NCBI GenBank assembly: GCA_029851415.1
Contig: CM056741.1
Location: 161,559,685 to 161,623,684 of the forward strand
Source: Eretmocerus hayati
Taxonomy: Eukaryota; Arthropoda; Insecta; Hymenoptera; Aphelinidae
Direction: 5' to 3'
DNA length: 64,000 nt
Each line of letters starts with the position of its first letter. Within the stretch, counting starts at the first letter, position 1. Below, in pieces: positions 13,187 to 24,600 of the stretch. Made by a program: the position numbers and the translations under genes. The notes under the pieces were generated by a model. It did no database searches. It was not told the origin of the DNA and worked only from the letters and a program-made list of their open reading frames with translations.

Positions 13187-13712
13187 GGTGAATTCATCGA
13201 AGAGATATCTTTGCAAGACTTCTCAAGCTTATCCCTCATGGTTCCCCATGGACAAATGGTCCAAGAGTGCATCCATGAGGAGTCATTAAAAAATAATGAC
13301 CGCTCACAATTTGAAAAAAGTTCTCACCCTGAAGTAAAGAGCCTAAAAATCGATGTGAATCCGGGGGGTGAGTCCGAAATTGTCATTGGTTTCACTCGGT
13401 CATCCCCGAAATGTTGAGATATTCCATCAACAATTTTTCGACACGCTGTTCGGAAAAGTGTCTTTTCCGCACTGATTTTCCACTTTCTCTTTCGCATTTG
13501 CGTGTTGATTCCAACCTATCACTCGGACTAAAAAACAAGTTTCTCCTCCCTCGTATCGAAATGTACTATTTTTTCCGTAACTTACTAAATCATGACCTCA
13601 GAATCAGAAAAAGAAGATGAATTCATGTTGAAACATGCGATTTGGATTCATACAATTGTATGATCTCTGTAAAGCACATGGCAAATACCCGTCATCGCCA
13701 TAATATGGATCG
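13187..13712 (+). pseudogene. Decayed coding-like sequence, left member of a tail-to-tail inverted pair
   Basis: After an acceptor-like ACATCTACAG, the frame reads GEFIEEISLQDFSSL and later GGESEIVIGFTRSSPKC before a TGA near 13417. After the inserted module (13438-13572) the match resumes as RNLLNHDLRIRKR. It aligns without gaps over about 120 bases with the reverse strand of 14397-14760, with several codons differing only at the third position (CTC/CTT, ATC/ATT, AAA/AAG). The protein family is not recognised. It may be a duplicated host exon or an arm of an old foldback element. Confidence 0.4.
13438..13572. repeat. Dispersed module copy
   Basis: Contains the same GTCTTTTCCGCACTGATTTT core seen at about 53640-53660, with CACTTTCTC following, and ends in the GTATCGAAATGTACTATTTT-type sequence. 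It carries an internal hairpin (CGGAAAAGTGTCTTTTCCG). It interrupts the left arm of the inverted pair at 13.2-14.8 kb: the arm aligns on both sides of this block but not across it, so this copy arrived after the inverted pair formed. Confidence 0.7.
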
Positions 13713-14383
13713 TGGAGTGACACTTTCGTGATCGAGTACTCAAGGTGACATTCGTGGTCCTGTGCTCAAGCTGACACACGTGATCCTATACTCAAGGTGA
13801 CACTCGTGGTCCAGTACGCGAAGTGGCGCTCATGATTCAGTACTTAAGGTGACACTGTCGTGACCGAGTACTCGAGGTGACACTCGAGATCCAGTACTTC
13901 AGGTAACGTTCACGATCCAGTATACTCAAGGTGACACTGTCGTGGTCAAATACTCGAGCTGGTTCTCGTTATCAAATAATTGAGGTGATACTCGTGATCC
14001 AATTCTCCAGGTGACACACGTGATGCGGTACTCAAGTTGACATTCATGACTCAGTACTGAGGATGACACTCGTGATCCAGTACTCCGTGACCTTCATGAT
14101 CCAGTACTCGAGGTGACACTGTCGTGATCGAGAACTCGATGTGACACTTGTGGTCCAGTACGCAAAGTGACGCTCATGATTCAGTACTTAGGGTGACACT
14201 GTCGTGACCGAGTACTCGAGATGACATTCGAGATCCAGTACTCGAGCTGGTATCACCTCTAGTACTGGATCACGAGTGTCCGCTCAAGTATAGGGTCACG
14301 AGTGTCACTTCGAGGACTTGATCACGACATTGTCAACTCGAGTACTGGATCACAAAAGTCACTTCGAGTGTTCGGTCACGACT
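13709..14383. repeat. Minisatellite of 26-30 bp units with an internal direction reversal
   Basis: Units of the form TACTCAAGGTGACACTCGTG plus ATCCAG. About 540 bp run forward (13709-14245); after a turning point near 14250 about 130 bp run reversed (14256-14383, units read TACTGGATCACGAGTGTC). The flanks just outside (13668-13712 and 14380-14421, both with GTAAAGCACATG or its complement) are inverted copies too, so the satellite sits at the axis of a larger inverted structure. Confidence 0.85.
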
Positions 14384-14760
14384 CATATCATTGCGATTAC
14401 TGGTATTGGTCATGTGCTTTACGAGGATCAGTAAATTGAATTCCTCCAAAACGCATAATTGAACGTAAGACCATCTTCTTCTGAATTCGAAGTAAGAAGT
14501 CTAGTAAACCCCGAGGGAATAAATATTCATACAATATCTCGAAAATTTGGGGTCGTCCGAGCGAAATCAAAGGCATTTTTGGACTCAGCAAACAATTTTA
14601 CATTGATTCTTGGATTTTCCCGTTCAGGGAAGAGACCTCCTCTTCAAATGATGGGCTGGTGAATTGACACTACGTTCATCGGAAATTCTAGATCATTGAG
14701 AGTATCAAAACTGCCAGGTACTTGGAGTACCTCAATCAATAAGTCATCTTCAACAGACTC
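14380..14760 (-). pseudogene. Decayed coding-like sequence, right member of a tail-to-tail inverted pair
   Basis: Minus-strand reading gives LLIEVLQVPGSFDTL, a TGA near 14651, then GGLFPERENPRINV..ESKNAFDFARTTP. After a frameshift near 14530 it continues LFPRGLLDFLLRIQKKM and RKAHDQYQ, ending at a stop near 14397. It pairs with the plus-strand sequence at 13187-13712. It has an internal stop and a shift, so it is not functional as a single frame. Family not recognised. Confidence 0.4.
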
Positions 14761-17757
14761 AAATCAAAATCATTATCACGCAACAGAGTATAAGAAACAT
14801 GAACGTGCAATTCGTCAAATATCCATCGGCGGCAAAGGAGGCAAAATCAAACGAGCGATGCCGGTACTACGCAATGTAAAATATCTCACAGGAATAGAAT
14901 GAACATTCATATACGTGTACGTGCGAGAGGAAGAGGTGAGAAAAAGAAGTGTAGTCGATGAGAACATAATTGCAGAGTCATTCATCAAGAATCTCTGATG
15001 CTCGTGCGCCGCGCAAGGATCAGATACATGTATGCCGGCCGCGGTGTATCACAAGCGAGGCAGAAGCATCAAACAGGCGTCCAGTTCAACACTCATTATA
15101 ACGCGTGTAATGTAAAATAATTGATCCGACCGCAAAGGCAACACTCATTGAAGTTGCGCCAATGAGTAAACTAAGCAATTAGACCTCTTGCCTGATGCGA
15201 ACTCCTACCGAGGCATCACAAATTTAGCAATGTTATGCATATGTGTATCCCGGTCAACTCGTTGCTTAATTCGATATGGGTTTTCCATTCGAGCAACAGG
15301 ATTTTGAATTGGTCTTTTCCTTGAGCGAGATAATTATCCATGCGGGAAGTTATTGATTTGGATTGCCAAGATCGATGACTCTAAGAGTCAATAGAGTAGC
15401 TTCTTTGAGAGCGATGAAGTGAGTGATGAGTTTAGTTTACGAAAGCCAGCGTCCGCCAGCGTCAATTGTAACGGGTCTAAAATATAAGACAGAGGTGCGA
15501 ATTTGAAATCGAGACTAATCGGTAATTAGTTTTAGAGTGAGAACCGACGATGAAGAAATTCATAATTGCTGAACTGCAATGGTAGATGGTTTTGATGCGT
15601 TTTCATTGCAAAGTAAATTTCATCACTGACCATCACTTTTAGCGATGGCCACAAGTTTGGCACTGCACTGAGAATTAGCCATATTCGAGCCCTTGTGTGA
15701 TTACAAATTATGATGATGAAGAATATTTATAGGAAGAGCAACAGTAAAACAACTCAATCGTTTGATTTTGCATCTCCTGAATTGCAATTGACACGGGTAT
15801 CAACAGCCTGCAAAATTCCAATGTCGTACCGACAAAGTACAGCAAAAGTGCTGACCAAGTACCGCTCAAGTACGGCTCAAGTATTTTAAAAGTAATGGTC
15901 GGATCCTGATGATGTACTTTGAGAGTGGTTTTTCATTTATGCAGTTGAATTTCACTGATACTATCAAGACATTGAGAAAAACATGAACGTAAAAAAAATC
16001 ATGAACGTATTCATTGCGTTGCTGGAGACTCGGTTTGGCATGGTGATTAAAAAATAATTTAGCTTCAGAAGTATGGCTGGACCTTTGTTTATGACAAAAT
16101 TGAAAGTGACATATCATGAGAGACTCACTCTGTTTACCTGTATTGACAGGAGCCTGACGTTATGTCTGGTCTCCAGCACAAGATCGCTCAAATATATACC
16201 ATGACGATCTAAAGAATAACAAAACCCAAGCCTGATGAGGTCCACGATTCTTTGTGGACGAAACGCCGTAATAAAATTTCCATCACGAAATTTTGGGAGT
16301 TGATTCAATTCCCCACCGTCTTTCAAGATCAATGAGACACCAACTTCAATATCAAAGAGACATAATTGTGGAATAAGGTCTGCTTTGACTCAAAATCAGC
16401 AAAATTTATGTACTCAACAAGTGCAATGCCATTCCTGAAGTACCTCAGCAGAACTTTTGCTCAATTCAACTCACATATGATGAGTGAATGGGTAATATAT
16501 TTTCGATTCTTTTCTTCTGGACTTCTTATTCTTTATTCCTAAGACTTCTTTCAAGATTATTTCCCATTTATTCCTCATCGTTCGAAACATTTCAATTTGA
16601 AAGCTAACATTCGGTCACACGCATTAACTATATTTTTGTGTCACATCCAGTCTTCCATGTGACATCCAAGTCTTCCATGTCACAAAAAAAAGGTGTGAAA
16701 TCACTATAAAATTGTTGTATGATCAAGGAATTATTTCGTCGTTGTGCACGGGGGAAAGGTGGAAATATCTTTATGAAGAATACGATCGAACAAGTCCATC
16801 TCCATTGTTTAACATTATGATTATCTCGAAAGTCCCTTCTTCCATTTGGAATTCCAGTTGTCTTTGGTAAGGTATTTGACCGGTTAATATTCTCGGTAAT
16901 ATCATCCAGATGATCATAGGGCAAATTTATCAAAGTCATTCTGGTAATGTTATCCCTTAAAACCACATGTTTCGTCATTCATCAAACACTGATCTTCTGG
17001 TACTATTCAAATACAAGAATTAGCCATCTATAACGTTGTGTTTGCTAACTCCTGACCTTCCGCAAGCCAGAAAGTCACGTCAAGAATTTCCCGTCTCACA
17101 CCATCATCATCGTCATCTACAAAGTTTCAAAACGGCTACCGAACGAACATCGAGTAATATTTGCTCCATCGAGACTCTCTAATATATACCTTGTATCCAT
17201 CCATACATCGTCGTGTGCCAAGAGGGTGAACGTCCAGATTAGCAGCAAGTGTACAGCAGTTCTACCATATACTCCGTGCATTATGTCAATATTATCAACG
17301 CCATTAGCCACACGCTAACCGACCAACAGATATTCTCGTGTTATATATGTACCATCTATAACCTTCTGCCTTTACTGATTCTGTATTGAGGCGACAAGTC
17401 CTGCTAAACGAATCTACATCACAAACGATACTGCACTACCTATATTTTTAGAAGTGTATGTACCATGCAAATTGTACGTACATGTATATTGCCTTGGGGC
17501 CGATATCACATGTGGCCTCAACGTGATGGATTCATTTTGAATGGGGTTGAGAGCGTGAAAAGTTCGAATTGAAATGATACACTCCTGACAAATAATATAA
17601 TCGTGTTCCCGATGCTCGTATTCTGCAGTATTATTAGTTGAGCAGTTTGAGATGTCTTGATCATTGTTCGACGTGGTAAAAATAGAAGGGTGCAAATGCA
17701 GTGTCGGATATCGATGATTGCCGTTTTCCAGTGCAGAATTCATGTGTGCGGCCAAAA
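14761..17757. other. Intergenic, no gene supported
   Basis: 14.96-15.25 kb is somewhat CpG-rich with homeodomain-type words (TAATTGA, CAATTAG) and could be regulatory. A 20-base phrase, CATCCAAGTCTTCCATGT, is tandemly duplicated near 16645-16683. The 116-131 codon minus frames at 16628-16978 and 17414-17809 are unrecognised. Confidence 0.55.
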
Positions 17758-18208
17758 TACCGTAAGATGGGGTAACTTTGCCACAGGGGGGGGGGGGTAA
17801 CTTTGCCACACCGCCGGGAAAAGATTTCAGAGGCTGCTGTAGGTGAGGTAGGGAATCTTATCGCTCTAGTAACAATTCCCTCCAGTAGGGACATGCGTGA
17901 GCTATGTTTTGCGCCCGCGGAAGGCAGCTCTAGATGCCTCAGAGTTGTTTATAACCTATTTTTGTACCGCAGTGAGAGACAAGCAAAAAAATCTGGTCCC
18001 AAAAAATTAACCCAGTACGAGCACTTGGCGTCGAATGACAGGTAAATGCTGCATATTCTCATTGACTCAAGCCGTTAACTTGATGATTCAGTTGTTATAA
18101 AGCACAATTTTTCCACGGTACAAATTTTACGCCGAGAAAAAGAAAAACAAGCTGTTTTTTTTTTGCTATGGTGGGGTAACCTTGCCACACTTTCCTACTG
18201 CAGCTTAA

Positions 18209-18590
18209 GGCGATGCGGTCACCGTGCACCGTGACCATGGACCTTGAAAATACACCTTACATAAAAAGTTTGATGATTCAAAGTGTGAGACAAAATGTCG
18301 GATACTTGTTATTGTCCAACTTGTATTCCTCAATACGTCGCTCAGCCCAAATCATAAGAGAATCGGAGAAAAGTGGGAATAACTCGGCCACGGGAACCTT
18401 CTAACCTATGATATACGCACATTTTCATCCCCAACTTCCTCCGATTCTATTGCAATTTGGGCTCAACGAAGAGCGGAAAAATCTAAGTTAGATGATAACA
18501 AATATTTGTGCGCTCGTCGTTTAGCCCAAATCGCAAAAAAATCGGAGAAAGTTGGGAATGATTTCGAGCTTGCATGGTGACCGCATCGCC
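18209..18590. mobile_element. TTAA-flanked MITE nested in the pogo-like element
   Basis: Terminal inverted repeats GGCGATGCGGTCACC (left) and GGTGACCGCATCGCC (right) are each bounded by TTAA (18205-18208 and 18591-18594). TTAA duplication is the mark of piggyBac-type insertion, though the end sequence is not a classical piggyBac one. Inside, a block containing AGCCCAAAT and ATCGGAGAAA occurs three times, twice direct and once inverted. There is no coding capacity. It must be younger than the surrounding element. Confidence 0.7.
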
Positions 18591-18697
18591 TTAAGTGCTC
18601 ACGTCTACAGTTATTTTGTTCAACTTCTCTCGCGTAATTTCCCATTTTATCATACTTTCATCCTTCCAATCCAATTTTCACCCATCTGCTCTTACAG

Positions 18698-18888
18698 ATG
18701 ACCAGAAACTATGCAAGGCAGAAGGGTAGAGGGAATTACAAGAATTATTCATATGGCAAGCTTCAGAAGTGCCTTAAGCAAATAGGATGTGGCAATAACT
18801 CTCTTACCGCGAAGCAGCCAAGGATTTCAAGATACCAGTGAAAACACTATTCACTTATCTCTTCATTAAACGGAACAATTCCGTCTAG
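18698..18888 (+). pseudogene. Pogo-like transposase, N-terminal helix-turn-helix remnant (frameshifted)
   Basis: Starting at an ATG after an acceptor-like CTCTTACAG, the frame reads MTRNYARQKGRGNYKNYS and then a helix ending NNSL. The reading then shifts frame near 18805-18810 into REAAKDFKIPVKTLFTYLF, ending at TAG 18886-18888. This is the familiar pattern of the HTH_psq/CENP-B-like DNA-binding domain of pogo/Tigger transposases: a basic NY start, then a REAA..(F/Y).IP..TL recognition helix. It is broken by the frameshift and early stop. No DDE catalytic core is recognisable. Confidence 0.75.
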
Positions 18889-19149
18889 ATGGATTTTATT
18901 CAGATTAAAAATCGCCAATGGCTGCTTTGCGTTAGGCTCTCTTGAAAATACTCGTGCAGCATCGATAACCTATACAGAGCGTTAAATGCGGGGAAATTCC
19001 TCTTGGAACGCAGAAAAGTCATAATAATTATCAAGAACTCAATTAAAGAGATACATTGACTTTCATTTTTCAATCTTAAATCCTAGCTAAACGTGCAAGT
19101 ACTTGAGGCATAAGTCAAGCATCATCTTTCGACACTCTTCCGTGGAATT

Positions 19150-19330
19150 TTGAAAAACCAAACTTATATAAACAGCTTTGATACTACTTCAAATCAATCA
19201 TTTGACTTGTTCAATGCTGCACAAAGCTTGGGATGTCAAGAAAAACGTTCCCAATGGGAACAACATCTATTAGAGCTCATGAGATACAAGATACGCTCGT
19301 ATTTTCACAAGAATTCTAGTCGTGATACTG
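19150..19330 (+). pseudogene. Possible C-terminal remnant of the same transposase
   Basis: The frame at 19150-19386 contains QWEQHLLELMRYKI, loosely like the C-terminal tails of pogo/Tigger transposases. It lies just inside the right terminal motifs, where a C-terminus would be expected. Support is positional and by composition only. Confidence 0.3.
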
Positions 19331-19586
19331 AAATTCCAGTGGAGATACTGGAGTGTGGCAAAGTTACCCCACCCCAGGTTTTGTGAAAAGTGTTTTGCTT
19401 CTCAAGACCGTATCTTCAAACAGGATTCTCAAATCGAGTTCTACCTTACGCCAATCGAAAGCTAAGATTCTAAGCATTCGATTGGCTACTGATACGGGTA
19501 GGTTTTGCCGTAATCTCTCTGAGCTATACGGAAAACAATGCCAAAAAAAAGTCGAAAGTGTGGCAAAGTTACCCCACTTGACGGTA

Positions 19587-21044
19587 ACTTGTTCAAAATT
19601 CATTTTGCAAGCTCCAAAAAGGCTGACCTGCTGATCAAAGTTTTCGATAAAAAGTCGTCTTCACTGCAGTGATAATCTATTTTGAATTCTGTAACCTTAG
19701 ATAGATGCTTGATCAAAAATGAAAGCGAAAATTACACGACAATTCGGACTCCTTCGATGATAAGAGATTTACCCCGAGATTACTAGGGTACTTTATCAGG
19801 ACTTTCAGCCTCGAAACTTGAAGGAGCTCAGTTAGTAACTGAGCTCCAACGAAGCGTAACGATTCAATCAAGTTAGCGTGACACACTTATTGTGTGTATA
19901 CGACGACTTGACATCCGTCCCAGGGACCCTTGTGACACTGCAGAAGGGCGACTGCACCTCCGAAGAATAATACGTTTTTGGAGTCACGCAGAGAATTGGC
20001 CCGGGCCGTGCGTTTCGAAGGTGTATATATAAATATCAGGCTAAATTGAGTGTCCTAATGTGGAGGTCGCATGCGCGATATCCCGCTGAGTGCTTGGCAA
20101 ATTCATTTAAAGCGATCGCAATCGCAAACTGATTTGTCTTAATTTCAAATGCTCAAGTTAAAGCGAACTGCACATGGAGAAAGCGATGCGAAAGCTGCGA
20201 TTTCTCACTTATCGTGCTTGAAAGTTATTCCTCGACATGAATCTTTGGCTTCTGGACATATAGAGTACCCTTTGCTTCATTGATAATTCAAAATAATGAT
20301 GTTTAATTTTTCCTAAATTTCGTAAACACGTTTCCTAGCTTTAATCAAAATCATTCTTCTGAGAGCAAATTATCCGTTCCGGAGCAGAATATTCAGAATA
20401 GTCTGTATCAAAATCTGTAAAATTATATAATATTCGAACACGTGCTGGCATGCCGCACTTGAAAAATCGTGCACATGAGAAAAAATCACCATCAGAGCAG
20501 TTTTGAATCTTTTCTCGAATTTTTTTTTCTAAAAATGTTACGAGTTCATTTATGACTCGACGTGTACGATACGCTTGCGACACGATTCATGTGAATTTAT
20601 AGCTCTGGCGGATATACTACACTCGCAGTCGTCTCCTCCTACGAATTTTTTTGGTAATAAACGAATCGTATCCATTCCTCAAAAATGTGTCCTCCGCCCC
20701 TTTACGTTCCTAGTTCTCATAGAGCTCGGAGCAAATATGTTTTTGTACAACATTGCTGATGACAAAAATTCTCCAAAAATGAACGAGCACGAGTGTGATC
20801 GTATCGAAAAACGAATTCAAATGACTGAGAGCATCAACCACCCACAAGTAGGTATTCAGGTTCCAAATGAAAGTTATGAACGGACGATAGATCAATTTCA
20901 TTTGGACTGGATTCATAATAAAATTATGGTGGTTAAATTCCAGTTCAAAATCTGTCAGTCGATCTAGGCTCCGCGTATCGGTTTGCTCTAATGTTTGATG
21001 GTTACTCGTATGGGTCATCGGTGGGTCGATGTCTGGAAAAGTTT
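19587..21044. other. Intergenic; one unrecognised 130-codon frame
   Basis: The plus frame 20575-20967 is among the longest here outside the Sox gene. Its composition is not low-complexity, but I recognise no domain and an overlapping minus frame of 102 codons (20710-21018) exists. A perfect small hairpin, GGAGCTCAGTT-AGT-AACTGAGCTCC, lies at about 19822-19846. 19.9-20.2 kb is CpG-rich. Confidence 0.5.
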
Positions 21045-21380
21045 ATAGTGGACTGGATGCAGGATTGCCGGATCTAGTCCAGTGCGGTGATTGAGAACGG
21101 TCTAGTACGATGTGGGATGGTCTTAAATGGTCTGAAATGGACTGAAATTATCCACAATGGTTTGGTTCAATGTAGAACATTCTAGTGCGTTCCGAAACAG
21201 TCTGAAATGGCATAGAACAGTTTATTCTGATTTGGGCCATTCTGGGACGATCTTGGATATTCTGATACGGTTTTGAACGGCCTAAAACTGTCTGGTACAG
21301 TCTTGAATGGTATCGGGAATGGCTTAGGACGGTCTAATTAAGTTTAGTTTCATCTAGTCCGTTCTATCCTGGCTGAAATA
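21045..21380. repeat. Decameric minisatellite (TGGTCTGAAA-like)
   Basis: Degenerate words of 10-11 bp such as ATGGTCTGAA, ACGGTCTAGT and ACAGTCTGAA. Same word family as 31957-32281. Confidence 0.7.
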
Positions 21381-21507
21381 GATTACTACCAAGCGGTGTG
21401 GGTTATCGTTAGGAACAATATGCCATCATTCCGAACTTCATAAGGGATTCGAACGCTTTATCAATCATGACCCGTAGAGTCTCAAAAATCATTTCCTAAC
21501 CACGAAA

Positions 21508-21632
21508 GCATCGTAGGGGCCTCTGACCATAGAGATACATCCTCTGATTGATCAATAACATTTACAAGCTAAACGAGTGGCAGCGAGAGAGGCAATAATG
21601 CTGGTATTGTAGTAAAGCAAAATCATGCATTT
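21508..21632 (+). repeat. Diverged duplicate, copy 1
   Basis: Contains AGCATCGTAGG..CCTCTGAC, ATTTACAAGCTAAACGAGTG and AGGCAATAATGCTGGT. These align in order with 32691-32795. Both copies lie downstream of a decameric array, so the two loci probably come from one larger repeat. Confidence 0.6.
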
Positions 21633-24600
21633 GGCGTTATCGTGGTTTTATGGTTCAAATTAATTCGCTTTCTTCTGAAATACCAAAACAACTCAACGCA
21701 TTTGCTCCGAGTTGTAACGTTGATCTAGGACAATGAAATTCGACGAAACACTATAGATGACCAATTCAAGCAAGATATCGGCACACTTTGGGAAACGTAC
21801 AGCTTATCAAGAAATCACTAGTCGTAGTAATCGACTGTCATTCACGCTTTTTTATAAGACCAGAAAGAAATTATCACGTTGACAATGAAAAACGAGAGAG
21901 TGGGTCGGTCTTTCACCAGACTATAGCTGATGACGGGGTTGACATCAAACCAGGACTATACAAACCAAAACAAACCAAATAATGACGCGAGACGTCATCA
22001 CAACACGTCATGTTATCTTGAGTAGATCGGTAAGCTTTGCATAGGCAAACATGGTAGCGAGCCATACACACTTTTACATTACACACACAATAGGTACACA
22101 CATATAAGTGTATATATTCGCACATAAGGAAGCGCATCATTTATGCAGATCTTTGCACATCACAAATCTTGGCAAGAGTAATTAGACACATAAAACTGGA
22201 TGATGAACATACACTGTCATCGTCATGATTCTGAAACGGATCCCCGATATCCACCCGACATCAAACTAATTCACACTGACATATAAGTATGTCTTGAGCG
22301 TATGTATGTGTAACTGAGGGATGCATCTTCGCAGTTTCATTTGAACAGAGTGCATCAGCTCAGCAATGTTGTTGGGTGCAAATTCGTCACATTGAGATTG
22401 CATTAGCGTCACAAGCACATATTATAACGAGAGTACTAGGCAGAGGCGGAGCTAAATACATAAACTCCGTGGCATACGCCTCCACGCAAGATCGGATGCC
22501 ATATTTTGTTCAGAAAAGCGTATGCAATTTTAGCGCAGAATTACTGCATGTATAAAACGATATAAGGACCGTAACCGGGCCACCGTAACCTCCCTTCAAT
22601 TTTCAAAGTCCAATCGAGTGGTATAAAAATTTCGTTTCTATTGCGAGGTAGAATCTATCATCAGGAGGATTCAAAGTCAATCCTATTTAATCATGCTATG
22701 AAGACACGATAAAGATGTAATAACTTCAACCGCGATGACTGCTCAATTTGCGCAAAAAGAAAAAAAAATTGAATTGCGCATCTCAAGCAAGCTTTCAATA
22801 TTATTACTCTGACATATAACTTTGACGTCTGATTCCTCACATACTATTACTACGCCTTCGTATATCCATCCCTCATACGTTACTTGCAAAATAAGAGTGA
22901 GATGCAAAATCTAAACAAGCGTTAGGATTGATAAATAATAGCAGTCATGAACGCCGAGGGTATAGACATTCAATTGAAACTGTGCATCCATCAGTCACAT
23001 ATATCGAACGTTATCATTATATATCGACGTGCGAGAGCTGCAAGTAATAATTTTTCCTAACGGATGCGTAGGATGAAAGCTTAATATCTAGCCTGTCATA
23101 TGTTATGAATTACTCTGTGTATAATCGAATCAAATTTGCTCATATAAGATAAAGAGTATTGGGATTTTGTGTTGACGTGTGAATGTGTGTAGTGCATTCA
23201 AATGGTGGAGGAGCAACATAATAGAATCAATTTTTGTGCATTGACTGATTGCTGAGACAAATGCTATTTTATTTGCTTATTGAGGATGTGTGATTGTAAT
23301 ACGTCATCAGCAGCTGGAAAAATTTATTGGAAAGAAAAAAAATTTCTTCAGACTCAACTTTGCAAATCTAGTAAGTCCATGAAACCAATGAAGTGCCATA
23401 AATAGTTAGATGAAGAATTGAGGTGTAAGATGATCAGATTTATGTGCCAGTCTTGGTAAAAATGAATCGTTCCATCAAAATCTTGATACGAATTCCATTT
23501 CAACATAATTTGTTCCAAGTTTTCACCTCGATTTTCACGCTCAGTTCCGACAGGATGAAGAACCATACCAGAGAAAATTTCGCAAGATATTTGAGCAAAA
23601 TAAAAAAAAATCCTATGAAAAAATCTTCTAGCGGAACATGGGACAAAAAATTGTGCCCACGCTAGATGAGTCTATCTTGAAAATTTTCCATGATTCAGAT
23701 GTGAGTTCCCGGAGTATTCCATGATTCTCTGGGAACAAAAATTTCCCCCAGGATTCCCTGATAACCAGATTTGAAAAACACTCCGTAAATGCAGGAACAA
23801 GCATTAAGCTACTCTGCACAAACATATGGCACAAACCAATCATCAAAATCAATATTTTGAAGTACTTGGTAACTCATAAAAATGCCATATGAATTGAGAA
23901 TCCCCAATTATCTTGCATAACGAATTTATAACATCATATAAATCCAAAAACTTAGCATAAAGCACTCATCACCCCATACAATGACTAACATCTGATTTAC
24001 GCTCGTGCAGTCTCCACCTCTTGGAAGAAAAAAAAAATTACCGCACTACTTACATGTTCTCATCTCGAAGAAGTTCATTTATGAAATTAGTCTCGGACGT
24101 TGTACTACTAACTGGCCACAATCGAAGTACACATGTTTCGAGGTTCAAGCTTCACAGACACACAACAATATATTGTAACCGCGACTGCGTTCGCGAGGCT
24201 TTCAAAACTTTGGTCCAAGACAAATTTTTTTTCACCGTACTTTTTTTTAGCTCCATCATCACCAGCCTCAAAGATGTATGTTCTCGATGTCTCAACGCAA
24301 AAATGAGATAGTAGACCCCCACGTCGAGTTATACCTCAGATATTTATTCATTTGAGAACAGTAGCCAAAAACTAGCTTGTACATGAAAGATTGACCAAAA
24401 TTGAAAGAATACCGCAACAATGAAATCTGGCCAATATTAAAGCATTGTATTTATTGTATATAAGTATGATGAAGAGCCTAAAAGAAAGAAAAGTTCCCAC
24501 ATTATCGCTATGAGCGCGCTCAGGCACACGTTAGCAAAAAAGTCAACTTAGCATATAAATGTCCTACGTTCGAATAAGATAACATGAATAAAAAACAATA

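Larger units (their letters stand above)
17760..19584 (+). mobile_element. Decayed pogo/Tigger-like DNA transposon (Tc1/mariner superfamily)
   Basis: The left end reads CCGTAAGATGGGG after a TA at 17758-17759. The right end, read inward on the other strand, is CCGTCAAGTGGGG and is followed by TA at 19585-19586. Both ends continue into GGGGTAACTTTGCCAC. That motif occurs five times, all pointing inward: three near the left end (about 17770, 17794, 18174) and two near the right (about 19352-19375, 19558-19577). A transposase helix-turn-helix remnant lies inside at 18698-18888. A second element is inserted at 18209-18590. A TA target duplication plus a pogo-type DNA-binding domain fits the pogo/Tigger branch. 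At about 1.8 kb including the insertion, the coding part is mostly deleted. Confidence 0.8.

Noticed and set aside
17414..17809. 131-codon minus frame starting MAKLPPPP
   Set aside because: The start lies in the transposon terminal motif and poly-G run; the rest is unrecognised intergenic sequence.
20575..20967. 130-codon plus frame
   Set aside because: No domain recognised and an overlapping minus frame of similar length; listed only as part of an intergenic block.
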